Under the pieces are notes generated by a model that worked only from the letters and a program-made list of their open reading frames with translations, made no database searches and was not told where the DNA came from. DNA of 7,236 bases from Natrialbaceae archaeon B1-Br10_E2g27 (GTDB taxonomy: Archaea > Halobacteriota > Halobacteria > Halobacteriales > Natrialbaceae), in the NCBI GenBank assembly GCA_001563885.1, contig LKMM01000127.1, positions 1 through 7,236 on the forward strand, given 5' to 3'. Every line of letters begins with the position of its first letter. Within the stretch, counting starts at the first letter, position 1. This document shows, piece after piece, positions 6,178 through 7,236 of this stretch. A program made the translations under genes and the position numbers.

Positions 6178-6198
6178 TGTGCTACGAACGATAGCACA
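6178..6198 (-). terminator. Hairpin just after the membrane protein stop codon
   Basis: TGTGCTA (6178-6184) and TAGCACA (6192-6198) form a perfect 7-bp stem with a 7-nt loop. On the minus strand the stem begins 3 nt after the TAA stop (6204-6202) and is followed by an AT-rich ATAATTACTTA stretch. This is a plausible 3' end or mRNA-stabilising structure for the membrane protein transcript. There is no true T-run, so termination may be partial. Confidence 0.45.
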
Positions 6199-6201
6199 AG
6201 C

Positions 6202-7113
6202 TTACCGTCGACCGAACAGCGAACGCACCCGGTCGAGGACACTGGCCACCACCCCATCCTGTTTCGCTTCCGTCGCGTTTGCTTGTGCACGCTGTTTTTC
6301 GCGCAACTCGCGTAGCTTTTGGGTCTGATCATCGACCGTCTCACTCGAGGTCGTCGTCTTCGTATCGCCGCCTTTGAGTCCCTTCAGGCCGGCGACCTGC
6401 GCGTCGACACCCGACGATCTGATCGTCTTCGTCCCGAGGGTGGTGTCGACATCGACATCGTCGAACTCGTCACCGGAAAACTGGAGCCGTGTGTGTTCGG
6501 TCTGTTCGACACCGCCCCAGGAGAGTTCGACATCTTCCATCGCCTCATCGATATCCTGTCTGATCTCCTCGTCGGAGTATGACTCACCTGCTTCGTCGTC
6601 GGCTTCGGCGTCAGGCCGGACGCGCTCTACCTCTCGTGCAAGCTCGAGGTAGTGAGCGATGAGCGCGGCCCCCGTCGAAGCCGTCAACCCGGCCAGGCCA
6701 ACGGCATACGTTGCCGTCACCTCGACGGTGTAATCGACCTCTCCCATGAAGTTCCAGTGTTCGGGATAGGCCATCAGAAACCCACCGGTCGCGAGGGCGG
6801 TGATAGCAGCGCCGGCGGCCGAGACGATATCCGTCTTTCGTTCGGTTGGAAGCAGGACAACGATGCCGAGGATCAACGCTGGAAGCGAGAGCATCCCCAT
6901 CGCATACGCGGGCTGGACCCACGTGAAGTAGGCCGCATCGGATCGACTGAACTGACTGCTCCAGAGAAACAAACACAGTGCGACTGCGCCGAGTGCGGTA
7001 CCACCAAGAAACAGGCCGAATCCGAGATAGACGTCCGTTCGGTTCTCCGGTTCGCCAATATACTGGCGGTAGAGGTCGAAGAGATAGCCGTTGGAAGACT
7101 GTTCGGCTGGCAT
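6202..7113 (-). CDS. Four-helix membrane protein with long acidic cytoplasmic tail, unknown function
   Basis: I do not recognise a named family for this 303-residue protein beyond it looking like a conserved haloarchaeal membrane protein. A short polar N-terminus (MPAEQSSNGYLFDLYRQYIG) leads into four predicted helices at about 28-51, 66-88, 95-115 and 130-156. The remaining half is soluble and probably cytoplasmic. It contains an acidic stretch (167-194), a variable linker with a Gly/Lys patch (AGLKGLKGGD, 241-250), a charged helix likely to form a coiled coil (about 262-284, QKLRELREKQRAQ) and a basic amphipathic end (SVLDRVRSLFGRR, 291-303) that could touch the membrane. ATG 7113 is supported by a TATA-like element 26 nt upstream. 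It lies directly upstream of, and on the same strand as, the salactin-like gene, so a role as membrane anchor or regulator of the filaments is an attractive but untested inference. Confidence 0.85.
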   Translation of the reverse strand: MPAEQSSNGYLFDLYRQYIGEPENRTDVYLGFGLFLGGTALGAVALCLFLWSSQFSRSDAAYFTWVQPAYAMGMLSLPALILGIVVLLPTERKTDIVSAAGAAITALATGGFLMAYPEHWNFMGEVDYTVEVTATYAVGLAGLTASTGAALIAHYLELAREVERVRPDAEADDEAGESYSDEEIRQDIDEAMEDVELSWGGVEQTEHTRLQFSGDEFDDVDVDTTLGTKTIRSSGVDAQVAGLKGLKGGDTKTTTSSETVDDQTQKLRELREKQRAQANATEAKQDGVVASVLDRVRSLFGRR

Positions 7114-7134
7114 TAGCCACCCGTTTACGCTCCA

Positions 7135-7143
7135 GTATTATCA
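7135..7143 (-). promoter_or_regulatory. TATA-like box for the membrane protein gene
   Basis: On the minus strand the sequence TGATAATAC is centred about 26 nt before ATG 7113, the leaderless spacing. No strong ribosome-binding site precedes the ATG, which agrees with leaderless translation. The box is less canonical than that of the actin gene. Confidence 0.5.
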
Positions 7144-7236
7144 CTGTTGGGTCGGCTGTATGAAACTACACGCCAAAACCAGTAATATACCAGTCAGGTA
7201 CGGACACCTAACACAGACAACCACCGGTTGCTACAC
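7144..7236. other. AT-rich intergenic end of window, no supported gene
   Basis: This stretch is visibly less GC-rich than the genes. It contains TAATATAC at 7183-7190, which could be a TATA box for a gene beyond the right edge (+ strand) or a second, more distal promoter for the membrane protein gene (- strand). A short frame from ATG 7160 stays open to the edge but lacks haloarchaeal codon and residue bias. Confidence 0.35.

Noticed and set aside
7160..7236. Frame from ATG 7160 open to the right edge (+ strand)
   Set aside because: Only 25 codons are visible, with mixed third-position bases and few acidic residues. The AT-rich box at 7135-7143 fits the minus-strand gene better.
1..7236. Many CTCGAG hexamers
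   Set aside because: They are mostly in-frame Leu-Glu or Ser-Ser/Ser-Arg codon pairs typical of haloarchaeal codon use, with no regular spacing.

Overview
The window is haloarchaeal DNA, most likely from the Natrialbaceae or a close relative. It is GC-rich with strongly acidic predicted proteins and frequent CTCGAG (Leu-Glu) codon pairs. TATA-like boxes lie about 26-27 nt upstream of start codons, as expected for leaderless transcripts, and one gene has an exact GGAGGTGA ribosome-binding site. An actin homologue resembling salactin/volactin, a family I know only from haloarchaea, is also present. I see no mobile element, CRISPR array, tRNA or rRNA.

Layout. Bases 1-618 (+) encode an extracellular-looking domain rich in N-glycosylation sequons, probably the C-terminal part of a larger membrane or secreted protein. 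After a 229-nt gap with potential RNA secondary structure comes a three-gene ABC transporter operon on the + strand: a LolD/MacB-type ATPase (848-1639) and two FtsX/MacB-type permeases (1652-2905 and 2902-4134). The permeases are joined by an ATGA overlap. The second permease converges on a METTL5-like N6-adenine methyltransferase gene (4754-4131, -), and their stop codons overlap in the tetramer TTAG. A tiny zinc-ribbon protein gene (4842-5051, +) is divergent from the methyltransferase, with an 87-nt intergenic region between them. It then converges on the actin homologue gene (6104-5079, -). Upstream of the actin gene and in the same orientation is a four-helix membrane protein with a long acidic cytoplasmic tail (7113-6202, -). 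The last 123 bases look like an AT-rich promoter region.

How the genes relate. The ABC genes form one exporter or mechanotransmission-type complex of unknown substrate. The methyltransferase and zinc ribbon form a divergent pair whose functional link is only inferred. The actin gene has its own textbook leaderless promoter and an unusual AT-rich upstream region containing a perfect inverted repeat and 13-bp-spaced AATT motifs. The membrane protein beside it is a candidate membrane partner, which is speculation from gene order and architecture. The actin/membrane-protein pair and its control region are the most interesting part of the window.
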